Source: CATQGW01 sp965262235
GTDB lineage: Bacteria > Chloroflexota > Dehalococcoidia > Bin125
Assembly: GCA_965262235.1 (NCBI GenBank)
Contig: OZ253504.1
Coordinates: 868,001-932,000 of the forward strand
Direction: 5' to 3'
Length of the DNA: 64,000 nt
Part shown: positions 49,790-59,402 of the stretch, one piece after another
How the letters are laid out: each line of letters begins with the position of its first letter
Position numbering within the stretch: position 1 is the stretch's first letter
The notes under the pieces: generated by a model
Databases searched by the model: none
Told to the model about the DNA's origin: nothing
What the model saw: the letters and a program-made list of their open reading frames with translations, nothing else
Translations under genes and position numbers: made by a program

Positions 49790-52700
49790 TCAGATGGTGA
49801 AGTAGTGCGCATCGGGGTGGTGGACGATTAGCGCGGAGGTCGATTGCTCGGGCTCGATCTGCCACTCCTCGGAGAGCGTCGCGCCGATCCGCTCGGGCTC
49901 GAGGATGCGCCAGAGCTGCACCTGGTCCTCGAGATTCGGGCAGGCGGGGTAGCCGAATGAGTAGCGCGCGCCGCGGTAGGTGGTCTTGAAGAGGTCCTGC
50001 GGAGTCGGGCCGTCCGCGTCGGCGATGCCCAACTCGGCGCGCATCCGGCGATGCCAGAACTCGGCCAGCGCCTCAGCCAGCTCGACGCCGAAGCCGTGCC
50101 AGTAGAGGTAGTCCTGATAGCGGTCGGCGGCGAACAGCTCGGCGGTGTGCTCGGAGACGCGGCGCCCCATCGTGACGACGTGGAAGCCGACCGCGTCCAT
50201 GCGGCCCGATTCGACGGAGCTGAAGTAGTCGGAGAGGCAGAGCCCCTGCTTGCCGTCCTGGCGCGGGAAGCTGAAGCGGACGAGTTCGCCCGCAGCGTCG
50301 GGTCGGTAGACGATCAGATCGTCGCCGGATGACTGCGCGGGGAAATAGCCGTAGACGACGGCGGGTTCGAGGATGCCCGAGCTGAGCGCTTCGGCCTGGA
50401 GCCGGCGCAGCGCGGGCCGCGCCTCCTGCTCGACGACCGCGGCCCAGGCGTCCTGACCGTCGCGGCTGCGGAAGCCCCACTGCCCGCGGAAGAGGGTGGT
50501 CTCGTTGATGTAGGGGAAAAGCTCGGCGAGCGCGAGCCCGCGCACGACGCGGGTGCCCCAGAACGGGGGCACGGGAATCTCGGCGACCGGGGCGACCTCC
50601 CGGCGCTCGGCGACGGCGGTCGCGGCCCGTTTGGGCTTCGCACGGCGGGCGACCGGGGCGTGGTCGGGCGGGTCGCCGTCGGCCAGGGCGTTCATGATTC
50701 GCAGGCCCTCGAAGGCGTCCTGGCCGTACCAGACGCGGCCCTCGAAGCGCTCGCGCAGGTCGGATTCGACGTAGGCGCGGGTCAGCGCCGCGCCGCCGAG
50801 CAGAATCGGCCAGCGGTCGGCGAGGCTGCGGCGGTTGAGCTCCTCGAGGTCTTCCTTCATCACCAGCGTCGACTTGACCAGCAGCCCGGAGAGGCCGATG
50901 GCGTCCGCATCATGCTCGATCGCGGCCTCGATGATCGGGCCGATCGGCTGCTTGATGCCGAGATTGACGGTGCTGAAGCCGTTGTTGCTGAGAATGATGT
51001 CGACGAGGTTCTTGCCGATGTCGTGCACATCCCCGCGCACGGTCGCGAGCACTATCGTGCCCTTGCCCGCCGCGTCGGCCTTCTCCATGTGCGGCTCGAG
51101 CCAGGAGACCGAGGACTTCATCGTCTCGGCCGATTGCAACACGAAGGGCAGCTGCATCTTGCCCGCGCCGAAGAGATCGCCGACCTCCTGCATCGCGGGC
51201 AGCAGCAGGCCGTTGATGATCTCGATCGCCGAGCGCGCCGCGAGCGCTTCGTCGAGGTCGTCGTGCAGGCCGTCGCGCAGGCCGTCGACGATGCGGCGGT
51301 GCAGGCGCTGCTCGACCGTCAGCTCGGCGATGTCGCTCTCGTCGCGGCGCACCGAGACGCCCTCGAACAGGGCCATGAACTCGGTCAGCGGGTCCGCCCC
51401 ATCGACCCATTCGTCGTGAATCAGCCGCTGGGCGGCTTGGCGATGCTGCTCGTCGATCTGGTGCGCGGGCAAAATCTGGGCAGCGTGCACGATCGCGGCC
51501 GACAGGCCGTGTTCGACCGCCTCCTGCAGGAAGACGCTGTTGAGCACCTGCCGCGCCGCCGGGCTGAGGCCGAACGAGATGTTGCTGACGCCGAGGATCG
51601 TCTGTGAGCGCGGGAAGCGGCGGGTGATCTCGCGGATCGCCTCGAGCGTCTCGATCGCGTCGCGGCGCAGGTCTTGCTGCCCGCTGCCCAGCGGCATCGT
51701 CAGCGCGTCGAAGAACAGGTCCTCGGGCGGCAGGCCGTAATCGTTGGTGGCGATCTCGTAGAGCCGCTCGACGATCGCGACCTTGCGCTCGCAGGTGCGG
51801 GCCTGGCCGACCTCATCGATCGAGAGCGCGACGACGCTGGCGCCGTAGCGCACGGCCGCGGAGAGCGTCTGGTCGAGCCGCGTGCCGCCGTCTTCGAGGT
51901 TGATCGAGTTGACGATCGCCTTGCCGCCGAGGAGCTTGAGGCCGGCCTCGATCACCGGCGGCTCGGTCGAGTCGAGCATCAGCGGCAGCGTCGAGAGCCC
52001 GCGCGCCTTGCGCACCAGCTCGTCCATGTCGGGCACGCCGTCGCGGCCGACGAAGTCGACGCAGATGTCGACGACGTGCGCGCCCTCGCCGGCCTGGTCG
52101 CGCACGACGTTGGCCATCTGCTCCCACTGATCTTCATCGAGCAGGCGCTTGAAGCGGCGCGAGCCGTTGGCGTTGGCACGCTCGCCGACGATCAGGAACG
52201 AAGCGTCCTGGCGATAGGGCACGGCGCTGAACAGCGACGATGCGGCCGCCGGGAGACGGGGATCGCGTCGCGCCCGTTCGACGCCCTGGACAGCGTCCTT
52301 GACCGCGCGGACGTGCTCGGCGGTGGTGCCGCAGCAGCCCCCAACGATGCTGACGCCGTAGTCACGAATGAAGCTGATGTGCGCCTCGGCGAGCGCGTCG
52401 GGCGTGAGGTCGTAGACGGTCTGGCCGTCCTCGACGTGGGGCAGGCCCGCGTTGGGCGAGCAGAGCAACGGCAGCGGGGCGCTCTCGGCGAGGAACCGCA
52501 GCGGTTCGTGCATCAGGTCGGGACCGGTGGCGCAGTTCAGCCCGATCCCGGCGAGCCCGAGCGGGGCGAGCGCCGTCAGCGCCGCGCCGATTTCGGTGCC
52601 GACCAGCATCTGACCGGTCGTTTCGATCGTGACGGTGGCGAAGATGGGGGTGTCGAGACCGCGCTCGGTCAGGGCGTCGCGGCAGGCGAGGATCGCGGCT

Positions 52701-53200
52701 TTGCCCTGCAGGAGGTCGTAGACCGTCTCGACCAGCAGTGCATCGACATCGCCGTCGAGCAGCCCGTGGACCTGTTCGAGGTAGGCGGCGTGCAGTTCGT
52801 CGAAGTCGATGTTCCCGAGGCTGGGCAGCTTGGTGCCGGGGCCGATCGAGCCGATCGTGAAGCGCGGCGCGTCGGCGGTCGCGAAGCGATCGGCGGCGGC
52901 GCGGGCGAGACGTGCGGCGGCGGCGTTGATCTCGCGTGTGCGTGCCGCGATGTCGTATTCGGCAAGCGTGATCGAGGATGCGCCGAAGGTGTTGGTCAGC
53001 AGCGCGTCGGCGCCCGCCTCGAGGTAGGAGATATGCAGCGCCTCGATGGCCTGCGGGCAGCTCACGTTGAGGACTTCGTTGCAACCCTCGAGACCCTCGA
53101 AGTCCGAGAGGGGGAGGTCCATCGCCTGGATGCCGGTACCGGTGGCGCCGTCGAGCACGACGGCGCGGCGGGCGGCGAGATCAAGCAGCTTGGGACGCAC
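49790..53200 (-). CDS. metH: Cobalamin-dependent methionine synthase
   Basis: 1136 residues, close to full MetH length (E. coli 1227). Domains in order: homocysteine-binding barrel (1-310) with the zinc Cys pair in VGGCCGTTAEHVRA near 290; pterin-binding barrel (about 330-600; FLIVGERANANGSRRFKRLL); cobalamin cap and binding domain (about 620-870) with VRGDVHDIGKNLVDII near 723, the DxHxxG motif; and the AdoMet reactivation domain (about 890-1136; LFPYINETTLFRGQWGF). It transfers methyl from 5-methyl-THF to homocysteine. Start GTG at 53200 with GGAGGG upstream. I see no cobalamin riboswitch in the 108 bp before it. Confidence 0.96.
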   Translation of the reverse strand: MRPKLLDLAARRAVVLDGATGTGIQAMDLPLSDFEGLEGCNEVLNVSCPQAIEALHISYLEAGADALLTNTFGASSITLAEYDIAARTREINAAAARLARAAADRFATADAPRFTIGSIGPGTKLPSLGNIDFDELHAAYLEQVHGLLDGDVDALLVETVYDLLQGKAAILACRDALTERGLDTPIFATVTIETTGQMLVGTEIGAALTALAPLGLAGIGLNCATGPDLMHEPLRFLAESAPLPLLCSPNAGLPHVEDGQTVYDLTPDALAEAHISFIRDYGVSIVGGCCGTTAEHVRAVKDAVQGVERARRDPRLPAAASSLFSAVPYRQDASFLIVGERANANGSRRFKRLLDEDQWEQMANVVRDQAGEGAHVVDICVDFVGRDGVPDMDELVRKARGLSTLPLMLDSTEPPVIEAGLKLLGGKAIVNSINLEDGGTRLDQTLSAAVRYGASVVALSIDEVGQARTCERKVAIVERLYEIATNDYGLPPEDLFFDALTMPLGSGQQDLRRDAIETLEAIREITRRFPRSQTILGVSNISFGLSPAARQVLNSVFLQEAVEHGLSAAIVHAAQILPAHQIDEQHRQAAQRLIHDEWVDGADPLTEFMALFEGVSVRRDESDIAELTVEQRLHRRIVDGLRDGLHDDLDEALAARSAIEIINGLLLPAMQEVGDLFGAGKMQLPFVLQSAETMKSSVSWLEPHMEKADAAGKGTIVLATVRGDVHDIGKNLVDIILSNNGFSTVNLGIKQPIGPIIEAAIEHDADAIGLSGLLVKSTLVMKEDLEELNRRSLADRWPILLGGAALTRAYVESDLRERFEGRVWYGQDAFEGLRIMNALADGDPPDHAPVARRAKPKRAATAVAERREVAPVAEIPVPPFWGTRVVRGLALAELFPYINETTLFRGQWGFRSRDGQDAWAAVVEQEARPALRRLQAEALSSGILEPAVVYGYFPAQSSGDDLIVYRPDAAGELVRFSFPRQDGKQGLCLSDYFSSVESGRMDAVGFHVVTMGRRVSEHTAELFAADRYQDYLYWHGFGVELAEALAEFWHRRMRAELGIADADGPTPQDLFKTTYRGARYSFGYPACPNLEDQVQLWRILEPERIGATLSEEWQIEPEQSTSALIVHHPDAHYFTI

Positions 53201-53308
53201 CTTGGGCCCTCCGGGCTACCGATTCAGCGTAGCTACGTTCGGCGGACGCTCGTCTCGACACTGTGTCACGCGCGCCACGCGGGGGAGCGGGCTGAAGGTC
53301 GACCAGGA

Positions 53309-53932
53309 TCAGCGCTTCCCGCGCAGCAGCCCGCGTAGACCGCTGCTGCGCAGCTGTTCGAGTTCGGCCTCCGCGGCGCTCGCGGCCTGCGTCGCCTTCT
53401 CGTGCTCGCGGCGCAGGCGGTTCATCTCGCGGCGCCGCTCGTCGAACGCGGTCTCATGTTCCTCGACCACGCCGGCGGCGTGAGCCTCGGCGGCGGCGGC
53501 GCTGGTGGTGGCTTCTAGCGCCGTTGCTTCCGCGGTCGCCAGCCGCGTCTGCAGATCGTCAACCTGCGCGGTCAGCCGCGTCCGGTCGGCTTCGGCTGTG
53601 CTCAGCGATTCCTGGGTGACGGCCAGCGTGGCCTCGGTTTCGGCCTTGTCTTCGGCGGCGGCGGTCTGGACGGCCAGCTCCGACGTCGCATGCTCCAGCG
53701 CGGCGCTGAGCTCCGCGACCTGGGCGCGCAGCGGCTCGACGTCCTGGCCGGCGGTCGCCAGCCGATCGGCCAGCTTTTCCGCGCGCGCCTGGGCTTCGGC
53801 CGCGCGCGCGGCGGTGGCGTGTTCGCGTTTGTCGTAGACGTTGGCCCGTTCGACGGCCACGCGGCGGCCCTGTTCGGCGCGCTCGGCGACGTGCCGGGCA
53901 TCTCGCAATTGATCACGCAGACTGCGGCTCAC
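53309..53932 (-). CDS. Coiled-coil protein, unknown function
   Basis: 207 residues, almost all Ala/Glu/Arg-rich heptads (AERAEQGRRVAVERANVYDK, DRTRLTAQVDDLQTRLATAE, DERRREMNRLRREHEKATQA), so a long coiled coil with no membrane segment. The C-terminus is basic (RGLLRGKR). It could be a scaffold, a cell-division or an envelope-linked protein; nothing decides this. GTG at 53932 with GGAG upstream. It precedes metH by 108 bp on the same strand and may share its transcript. Confidence 0.6.
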   Translation of the reverse strand: MSRSLRDQLRDARHVAERAEQGRRVAVERANVYDKREHATAARAAEAQARAEKLADRLATAGQDVEPLRAQVAELSAALEHATSELAVQTAAAEDKAETEATLAVTQESLSTAEADRTRLTAQVDDLQTRLATAEATALEATTSAAAAEAHAAGVVEEHETAFDERRREMNRLRREHEKATQAASAAEAELEQLRSSGLRGLLRGKR

Positions 53933-54018
53933 GGCGCACTCCGTCAGTGTGTGGTGGCGTTCAGTGTTGGTCGGATTTGGTCAGCGTTGGTCGATGGCGG
54001 TCGCCATGGCTGGGCGGC

Positions 54019-55233
54019 TCAGCCGCCCGTTCTGACCTGCGCGATCGCCTCATCCCAGCGGGCCTCGAGCTGCGAATCACGCACCGTATCGACGACGTAG
54101 GCGCCGTAGTCGGCGGTCGTCGCGCCGGTGTCGCGGCCCGTCATGACCAGTTTCTTTTCGTACTGCCCGCAGAGGTCCATCGCCTTTTCGAGGCGCTGAC
54201 CGAGCTCGACGTAGCCGATGTGGCTGAGCAGCATTGCGCCGGCGCGCAGCATCGAGGAGGGGTCGGCGTAGATGTCGCGGCCTTCGCGGACCATCCGCGG
54301 CGCGGAGCCGTGGATCGCCTCGAACATCGCGGTCTTGGTCCCGATGTTGGCCGCGCCGGCGGTGCCGACGCCGCCCTGGAACTCGGCCGCCTCGTCGGTC
54401 AGGATGTCGCCGTAGAGGTTGGGCAGCGCGAAGACCTGGAAGTTGGCGCGACGCTTGGGGTCGACCAGCTTCGCGGTCATGATGTCGATGTACCAGCCCT
54501 CCCACTCGATCTCGGGGTAGTCCACGGCGACGCGGCGGGCTGCGTCGAGGAACGCGCCGTCGGTGGTCTTGATCACGTTGGCCTTGGTCACCACGGTGAC
54601 GCTGGTCTTGCCGTTCTGGCGGGCGAACTCGAAAGCGGCGCGGATGATCCGCTCGCTGCCGGGGTTGGAGAGGATCTTGAAGTCGACGTTGAGGTCGCCG
54701 AGGCTGAGGCCCTCGCTGCCGACGGCGTAGAGGTCTTCGGTGTTCTCGCGGAAGAAGGTCCAGTCGATCCCCTCGGCGGGGACGCGCACCGGTCGCACGT
54801 TGGCGAACAGGTCGAGGACCTTGCGCATCGCGACGTTGGCGCTCTCGATGTTGGGCCAGCCGTCGCCCTGCTCGGGGGTCGTGGTGGGGCCCTTGAAGGT
54901 CACATCGCACTCGTTGATTTCGGCGAGCACGGCCTCGGGGATGGCGGCGAGTTCTTCGGCGCGGCGTTCGATGGTGAGGCCGTCGATGGTGCGGAAGATG
55001 ACTCGGCCGGAGGCGACCGGCTCGATCAGCAGCTCTTCGAGCACGCGCTGGGATTCACGGGCGATGGAGGGTCCGATGCCGTCGCCGCCGAGCACGCCGA
55101 TGGTGATCGTGTCGAGCTTGGTGTAGTCGGTTGGGACGCCTTGGGTTTTGATCAGGTCGACTCGCGCCTGCTGAGCCTCGAGCAGCGCGCCGAAGTGTTC
55201 CTTGGCCTGCTCAATCGAGTTCAATTCGGGCAT
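54019..55233 (-). CDS. Isocitrate/isopropylmalate dehydrogenase family enzyme
   Basis: 404 residues. ITIGVLGGDGIGPSIARESQ is the N-terminal motif, KGPTTTPEQGDGWPNIESANVAM followed by RKVLDLFANVRPVR the substrate Arg segment, FFRENTEDLYAVG the next, KANVIKTTDG the catalytic Lys, and LPNLYGDILTDEAAEFQGG the metal-binding Asp segment. The S-x-N-x-A-x-R pattern favours isocitrate over isopropylmalate; cofactor is probably NAD. It oxidatively decarboxylates isocitrate to 2-oxoglutarate. An extra 40-residue N-terminal helix precedes the fold. Confidence 0.88.
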   Translation of the reverse strand: MPELNSIEQAKEHFGALLEAQQARVDLIKTQGVPTDYTKLDTITIGVLGGDGIGPSIARESQRVLEELLIEPVASGRVIFRTIDGLTIERRAEELAAIPEAVLAEINECDVTFKGPTTTPEQGDGWPNIESANVAMRKVLDLFANVRPVRVPAEGIDWTFFRENTEDLYAVGSEGLSLGDLNVDFKILSNPGSERIIRAAFEFARQNGKTSVTVVTKANVIKTTDGAFLDAARRVAVDYPEIEWEGWYIDIMTAKLVDPKRRANFQVFALPNLYGDILTDEAAEFQGGVGTAGAANIGTKTAMFEAIHGSAPRMVREGRDIYADPSSMLRAGAMLLSHIGYVELGQRLEKAMDLCGQYEKKLVMTGRDTGATTADYGAYVVDTVRDSQLEARWDEAIAQVRTGG

Positions 55234-55402
55234 GTCGGCTCCTCCTCAGGGTGACGCGACGGGGTCGCGCAGTTGGTCGGTCAGTGTGGCCCGCTGCGCA
55301 GGCCGCTCCCGATGATACCCGCCGCGCCAGAGCCCCTCCGTCATCGCCGCGCAGGGACTCCGTCGCAGCATCCGCCCTCGTGCGCGAATCCCCAAGCATT
55401 CC

Positions 55403-55448
55403 CGCTTCGCCCCCCGCGGGGGAGATGCCGCAGGCCGAGGGGGAGGAC
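55403..55448 (+). repeat. REP-like palindromic repeat
   Basis: A shorter member of the dispersed family: CGCCCCCCGCGGGGGAG then ATGCCGCAGGCCGAGGGGG, with reduced hairpin loop and changed inner hairpin (CCGCAGG). It lies in the intergenic region between the divergent isocitrate-dehydrogenase-like and methyltransferase genes and could be an IS110 landing site. Confidence 0.65.
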
Positions 55449-55462
55449 GCCTCACCGCCCAA

Positions 55463-55492
55463 TTGCCCCACCGACCTCCGAACGTGTATTCT
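55463..55492 (+). promoter_or_regulatory. Candidate promoter of the methyltransferase gene
   Basis: TTGCCC (55,463-55,468) and TATTCT (55,487-55,492) are spaced by 18 bp, close to the sigma-70 type consensus. The ATG follows 40 bp downstream with AGGAGCGACG before it, so this gene has a normal leader unlike the leaderless genes of the window. Confidence 0.4.
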
Positions 55493-55532
55493 AAGCGCGC
55501 GCTGCGCGCAACCATTCGGAGCAGGAGCGACG

Positions 55533-56852
55533 ATGGCAGGCACACCGAACTTTGGCAACCGCACTCTCTTCCACGGCGACAACCTGCCCTTCCTGCGCGG
55601 GATAAACTCAGAAACCGTACATCTGATCGCCACGGATCCGCCGTTCAACAAGAACAGGGCATTCAATGCGACGCCGGGTGGTCTGGCAACGGGGGCCAAA
55701 TTCCAGGACCGCTGGCGCCGGGACAAAGATGTCAACCAAGACTGGATCGATGCGATCCAAGATGACTGGCCCGCGGCATGGGCTGTGATCGACTGGTCGC
55801 GATTGACTTGGGGTGACGACATGGGCGCGTTCCTGTGCTTCATGGGCGTCCGGCTGATGGAGATGCATCGCGTGCTTCGCAACGACGGCACCCTATACCT
55901 GCACTCTGATCCGACGGCAAGCCACTACCTCAAATCACTGCTAGATGCGATCTTTGGGCGGGATAACTTTCGGAACGAGATTGTGTGGTGCTACTCAGGC
56001 GGCGGACAACCTCGCAGCGATTTTCCAAAGAAGCACGACATCATTCTGCGATACAGCAAGTCCGACACTTACACCTTTAACAAGGACGACGTACGCGTGC
56101 CGTACGACTCGGATTACAAGGCCACCGTCTTCGCAGGAGACGAGACGCGTGCACCTGGCAAGACCTACAAGCCCGACCCCAAAGGCAAGGTCGTTGAGGA
56201 CTGGTGGCGAGGTATACCTAGGCCGTACGGTAAGAGTCACACGGGCTACCCAACGCAGAAACCCCTCGACCTGTATCGACGCATCATTGCGGCGTCGAGC
56301 AACGAGGGCGACTTTGTGCTTGATCCATTCTGCGGCTGCGCCACAACTCCCATCGCAGCCGAAGGCCTCGGACGCCAATGGGTGGGGATGGACATCTGGG
56401 ACAAGGCGCACGAAATGGTCATCCAGCGGCTGCAAACCGCTGGGCTCGCGGCGCCCGATGGCGAAACGGGCGGCCGGATGTTCAGCATCGCAGAGGTCGG
56501 CTACTCGACCGCCCCACCGGTACGCACCGACGATGAGGAGGAGGCTGCGCCACTGTTGAAGCTGAAGGTGCAGATCGCCGGACCCCCCGGACCCAAAATG
56601 AGCCGCGCCGAAATGAAGAGCTTTCTAATGGAACAGAACGGCGTCGTCTGCGCTGGCTGCGACCGGCATTTCGACGACCCGCTCTATCTCGAACTCGACC
56701 ACAACACGCCCCGCTCCGATGGCGGCCTCAACCACATCTCGAACCGGCTTCTCCTCTGCGGACCATGCAACCGAATCAAGTCGAATCACCTAACCCTCAG
56801 CGGGCTGCGCGCAGAGAACAACAAGCGCGGCCGGATGGCAATAGGCGGTTGA
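55533..56852 (+). CDS. Beta-class DNA methyltransferase fused to HNH nuclease domain
   Basis: 439 residues. Methylase motif IV, ATDPPFNKNRAFN near residue 35, comes before motif I, VLDPFCGCATTPIAAEGLGR near 265, the order of beta-class amino-methyltransferases (N6-adenine or N4-cytosine). The C-terminal 75 residues are an HNH nuclease domain: CAGCDRHFDDPLYLELDHNT, PRSDGG, LLLCGPCNRIKSNH, with two CxxC pairs for zinc. One protein would thus carry both modification and cutting, or the HNH part may serve in target choice. Start at 55533, AGGAGCGACG upstream. A/T-richer than neighbours. The small TM/zinc-ribbon gene follows after 3 bp. Confidence 0.85.
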   Translation: MAGTPNFGNRTLFHGDNLPFLRGINSETVHLIATDPPFNKNRAFNATPGGLATGAKFQDRWRRDKDVNQDWIDAIQDDWPAAWAVIDWSRLTWGDDMGAFLCFMGVRLMEMHRVLRNDGTLYLHSDPTASHYLKSLLDAIFGRDNFRNEIVWCYSGGGQPRSDFPKKHDIILRYSKSDTYTFNKDDVRVPYDSDYKATVFAGDETRAPGKTYKPDPKGKVVEDWWRGIPRPYGKSHTGYPTQKPLDLYRRIIAASSNEGDFVLDPFCGCATTPIAAEGLGRQWVGMDIWDKAHEMVIQRLQTAGLAAPDGETGGRMFSIAEVGYSTAPPVRTDDEEEAAPLLKLKVQIAGPPGPKMSRAEMKSFLMEQNGVVCAGCDRHFDDPLYLELDHNTPRSDGGLNHISNRLLLCGPCNRIKSNHLTLSGLRAENNKRGRMAIGG

Positions 56853-56855
56853 CAG

Positions 56856-57218
56856 ATGCCAGACTATGGGTGGGCAATCATCGGTTTCGTCGGCGCGGTT
56901 CTGACGATTTTAAGCCTCCGAGTGCATTTTGACCTCAACGAGTGGCTGCGCGACAGGCACGAGCGCCGCCGACATCAGGCCAAGAACATCTGCAGTCATA
57001 CGTTGATAGGCACAGATTCGGATGGCGACATCGGAATTCGCTCATTGTTCGGAAGTCGCCTCGGGATGACCGGGTGGAGGTGTCAACGCTGCGGATACGT
57101 GGTAGGCAGTAAAGAAGAGGTCGACGGCCTCATGCGATACTGGGCAACTCACGCCGAAGAGTACGAAGAGCGAGAGCGGGCGCTAGAGAAGCACGTCCAG
57201 AGAATGGGATTGCTCTGA
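56856..57218 (+). CDS. Small membrane protein with Cys motif, partner of MTase-HNH
   Basis: 120 residues. One N-terminal helix (WAIIGFVGAVLTILSLRVHF) followed by a basic segment (RDRHERRRHQAK) suggests an inner-membrane protein with most of the chain in the cytoplasm. NICSHTLIG and WRCQRCGYVVGS give one Cys and a CxxC that could form half of a zinc site. C-terminus is a charged helix. It starts 3 bp after the methyltransferase-HNH stop and shares its lower GC, so the two were probably gained together. No family recognised. Confidence 0.6.
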   Translation: MPDYGWAIIGFVGAVLTILSLRVHFDLNEWLRDRHERRRHQAKNICSHTLIGTDSDGDIGIRSLFGSRLGMTGWRCQRCGYVVGSKEEVDGLMRYWATHAEEYEERERALEKHVQRMGLL

Positions 57219-57244
57219 ACTTCTTGAGGCCTGGCGAACAGGAA

Positions 57245-59233
57245 TCAGCTCGTTCCCAGGCCGAGGTCGCGGAGGAAGGCTTCGGGGGATGGGTCGCGGC
57301 CGAGGAAGCTGCGGACTAGCTGCTCGCCATCGATGGCGCCGCCTCGCTCGAGGATTCCTGAGCGGTATTCACGACCGACGGACTCCGGCGATGCCGCCGA
57401 GCCCTCGAACCGGGTGAACATGTCGTCGCCGTAGACGCGCGACCAGAGGTAGCCGTAGTAGCCCGCGTCGTAGCCGAAGAGGTGGCCGAAGCCGGCCTGG
57501 AAGTGCGTGTCGGACGGGAAGGCGAAGCCGGTGATGGGGTGCAGCTCGCGCGCGATCGCGTCCGTGTCCTTGCTCGCGCCGGGGCCGTGGTAGGCGAGGT
57601 CGAGGCGTGCGAAGTAGACCTGCCGCAGCGTGGCGATCCCGCTGCTCACGTACTTGGCCGCGATCAGCCGGTCGATCAGGTCGGCGGGCAGCGGGTCGCC
57701 GGTCTGCCAGTGTCGGCTGAAGCCGGCCAGCACGCCGCGCTCCCAGCACCAGTGCTCGAGCATCTGCGAGGGCGCCTCGACGAAGTCGCGTTCGACGCGG
57801 GTGCCGGAGAAGCGGGTGAAGCGCGCGCGCGTCAGCGTCTGGTGCAGGATGTGTCCGAACTCGTGGAAGAGCGTGACCACCTCGGTGTGGCGCAGCAGCG
57901 AGGGCGAGCTTTCGGTCGGCTTGGTGAAGTTGGCGACGATCGCCGAGACGGGGCGTTGGTAGCCGCCGCCGGCGAGGTCGCGCCCGCCGCGCAGCGTGAA
58001 GGCGGCCGCGTGGCCGAACTTGCCCGGCCGCGGGTGCAGGTCCATGTAGAAGCGCGCCAACGTCTCGCCGCTGGCGTTGTCGACGATGTCGAAGGGCCGA
58101 GCGTCGGGATGCCAGGCCTCGGCTGAGGCGTCGTCGCGGGGCACGAACGTCACGCCGACGAGCCGCTGATAGACATCGAACATGCCCTCCAGCACGGCAT
58201 CGAGCGGGAAGTAGGCGGCGACCTCGAAGGGGTCGACCTGGTGCTCCTCGAGCAGCACGCGGTTGGTGTAGTAGCGCCAGTCCCAGATGTTGACGTCGCC
58301 CGACGCGCCGGTGCGGCGCTCCTGCTCGCGCTTGAGCAGGTCGAGGTCGGCTGCAAGCTTCGCGCCGAGCCGACCCTCGAGGTCGGTGAGGAACTCCATC
58401 ACGTTGTCGGGCGACTTGGCCATCCGCAGTTCGAGCACGTAGGCGGCCCAGGAGGGATAGCCGAGCCGCCGCGCGATCTCGTCGCGCACGCCGATCGCTT
58501 CTTCGAGCAGCGCGATGTTGTCGCCGGCTGACTTGTTGTGGTTCTTGAGGAAGAGCTCGCGTCGCAGCTCGCCGTCGTCGGCGGAGTCGAGGAAGGGGTG
58601 CAGCTCGGGGTAGTCGAGCGAGACGCGGTAGCTGGTCGCGCCGTGCTGCTCGCTGCGCTGGAGCCGCTCGATGTACGAATCGGGCAGTCCACTCAGCTGC
58701 CTGCGCGAGACCGTGACGTGGTCCTCGTAGTCGTCGATGTTGCGGCGGAACTGGATGCCGAGCCGGACCAATCGCTCGTGCAGCTCCTGCACGGCGTCGC
58801 GTTCCTGAGCCGGCAGCTCGAAGCCGTTGCGGCGGTAGTCGCGCAGGGCGAACTCGAGCAGCCGGGCCGCATCGTCGGGTAGGGCCTGAGTCTCGGCGCG
58901 GGTCGCGTAGGCCTTGAGCGCGCGGTCGATCTCCGCGCGAAAGCCGAGGCCGCTGGCGAACACGTTGAGGCGCTCCTCCTGCTCGTGGGCCACGCTGCGG
59001 AGAGCAGGATCGGCCGCAACCTGCGAGAGGAATCCGAACTGCCCGCTCGCCTGTCCGATCAGGTCCGAGATGCCGTCGAGCGCGAGCACCGTGTTCTCGA
59101 AGTCGCGCCGGCCATCGGGTACCGAGGCGATCGCGTCGACGCGCCGCTCGGCCTCGTCGATCGCGGCTGCGACCCCGCTGCGGATGGCGTCGGCGTCGAT
59201 CTCGGACCAGTTTGGGGAGTCAATGTCACTCAT
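57245..59233 (-). CDS. M3 family oligoendopeptidase
   Basis: 662 residues, typical of M3 (thimet/PepF/oligopeptidase A) enzymes. The zinc motif is TLFHEFGHILHQTL near residue 452 with the third ligand Glu about 25 residues later; FYMDLHPRPGKFGHAAAFTL and GFAFPSDTHFQAGFGHLFGYDAGYYGYLWS are other family signatures. It degrades short peptides in the cytoplasm. No signal peptide. It lies tail to tail with the small membrane-protein gene, 26 bp apart. Confidence 0.94.
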   Translation of the reverse strand: MSDIDSPNWSEIDADAIRSGVAAAIDEAERRVDAIASVPDGRRDFENTVLALDGISDLIGQASGQFGFLSQVAADPALRSVAHEQEERLNVFASGLGFRAEIDRALKAYATRAETQALPDDAARLLEFALRDYRRNGFELPAQERDAVQELHERLVRLGIQFRRNIDDYEDHVTVSRRQLSGLPDSYIERLQRSEQHGATSYRVSLDYPELHPFLDSADDGELRRELFLKNHNKSAGDNIALLEEAIGVRDEIARRLGYPSWAAYVLELRMAKSPDNVMEFLTDLEGRLGAKLAADLDLLKREQERRTGASGDVNIWDWRYYTNRVLLEEHQVDPFEVAAYFPLDAVLEGMFDVYQRLVGVTFVPRDDASAEAWHPDARPFDIVDNASGETLARFYMDLHPRPGKFGHAAAFTLRGGRDLAGGGYQRPVSAIVANFTKPTESSPSLLRHTEVVTLFHEFGHILHQTLTRARFTRFSGTRVERDFVEAPSQMLEHWCWERGVLAGFSRHWQTGDPLPADLIDRLIAAKYVSSGIATLRQVYFARLDLAYHGPGASKDTDAIARELHPITGFAFPSDTHFQAGFGHLFGYDAGYYGYLWSRVYGDDMFTRFEGSAASPESVGREYRSGILERGGAIDGEQLVRSFLGRDPSPEAFLRDLGLGTS

Positions 59234-59402
59234 GTGCTGGGCTCCAATCTCTTACGGCACGGATCGGATCGCCCCACAGCGCGACACAAGGACGAGTCGC
59301 GCTCGGCAGCGGTGAGAGCAGCTCGAAACTCAGCTACTCGTTCACCTCCTGCACACAACCTAGAACGAGTGGTCGGGATACAATCTGTGCGGACGGAGCG
59401 AG

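Noticed and set aside
53201..53308. Possible cobalamin riboswitch before metH.
   Set aside because: Only 108 bp, and I find no B12-box-like string; the preceding gene is on the same strand and may carry the promoter.
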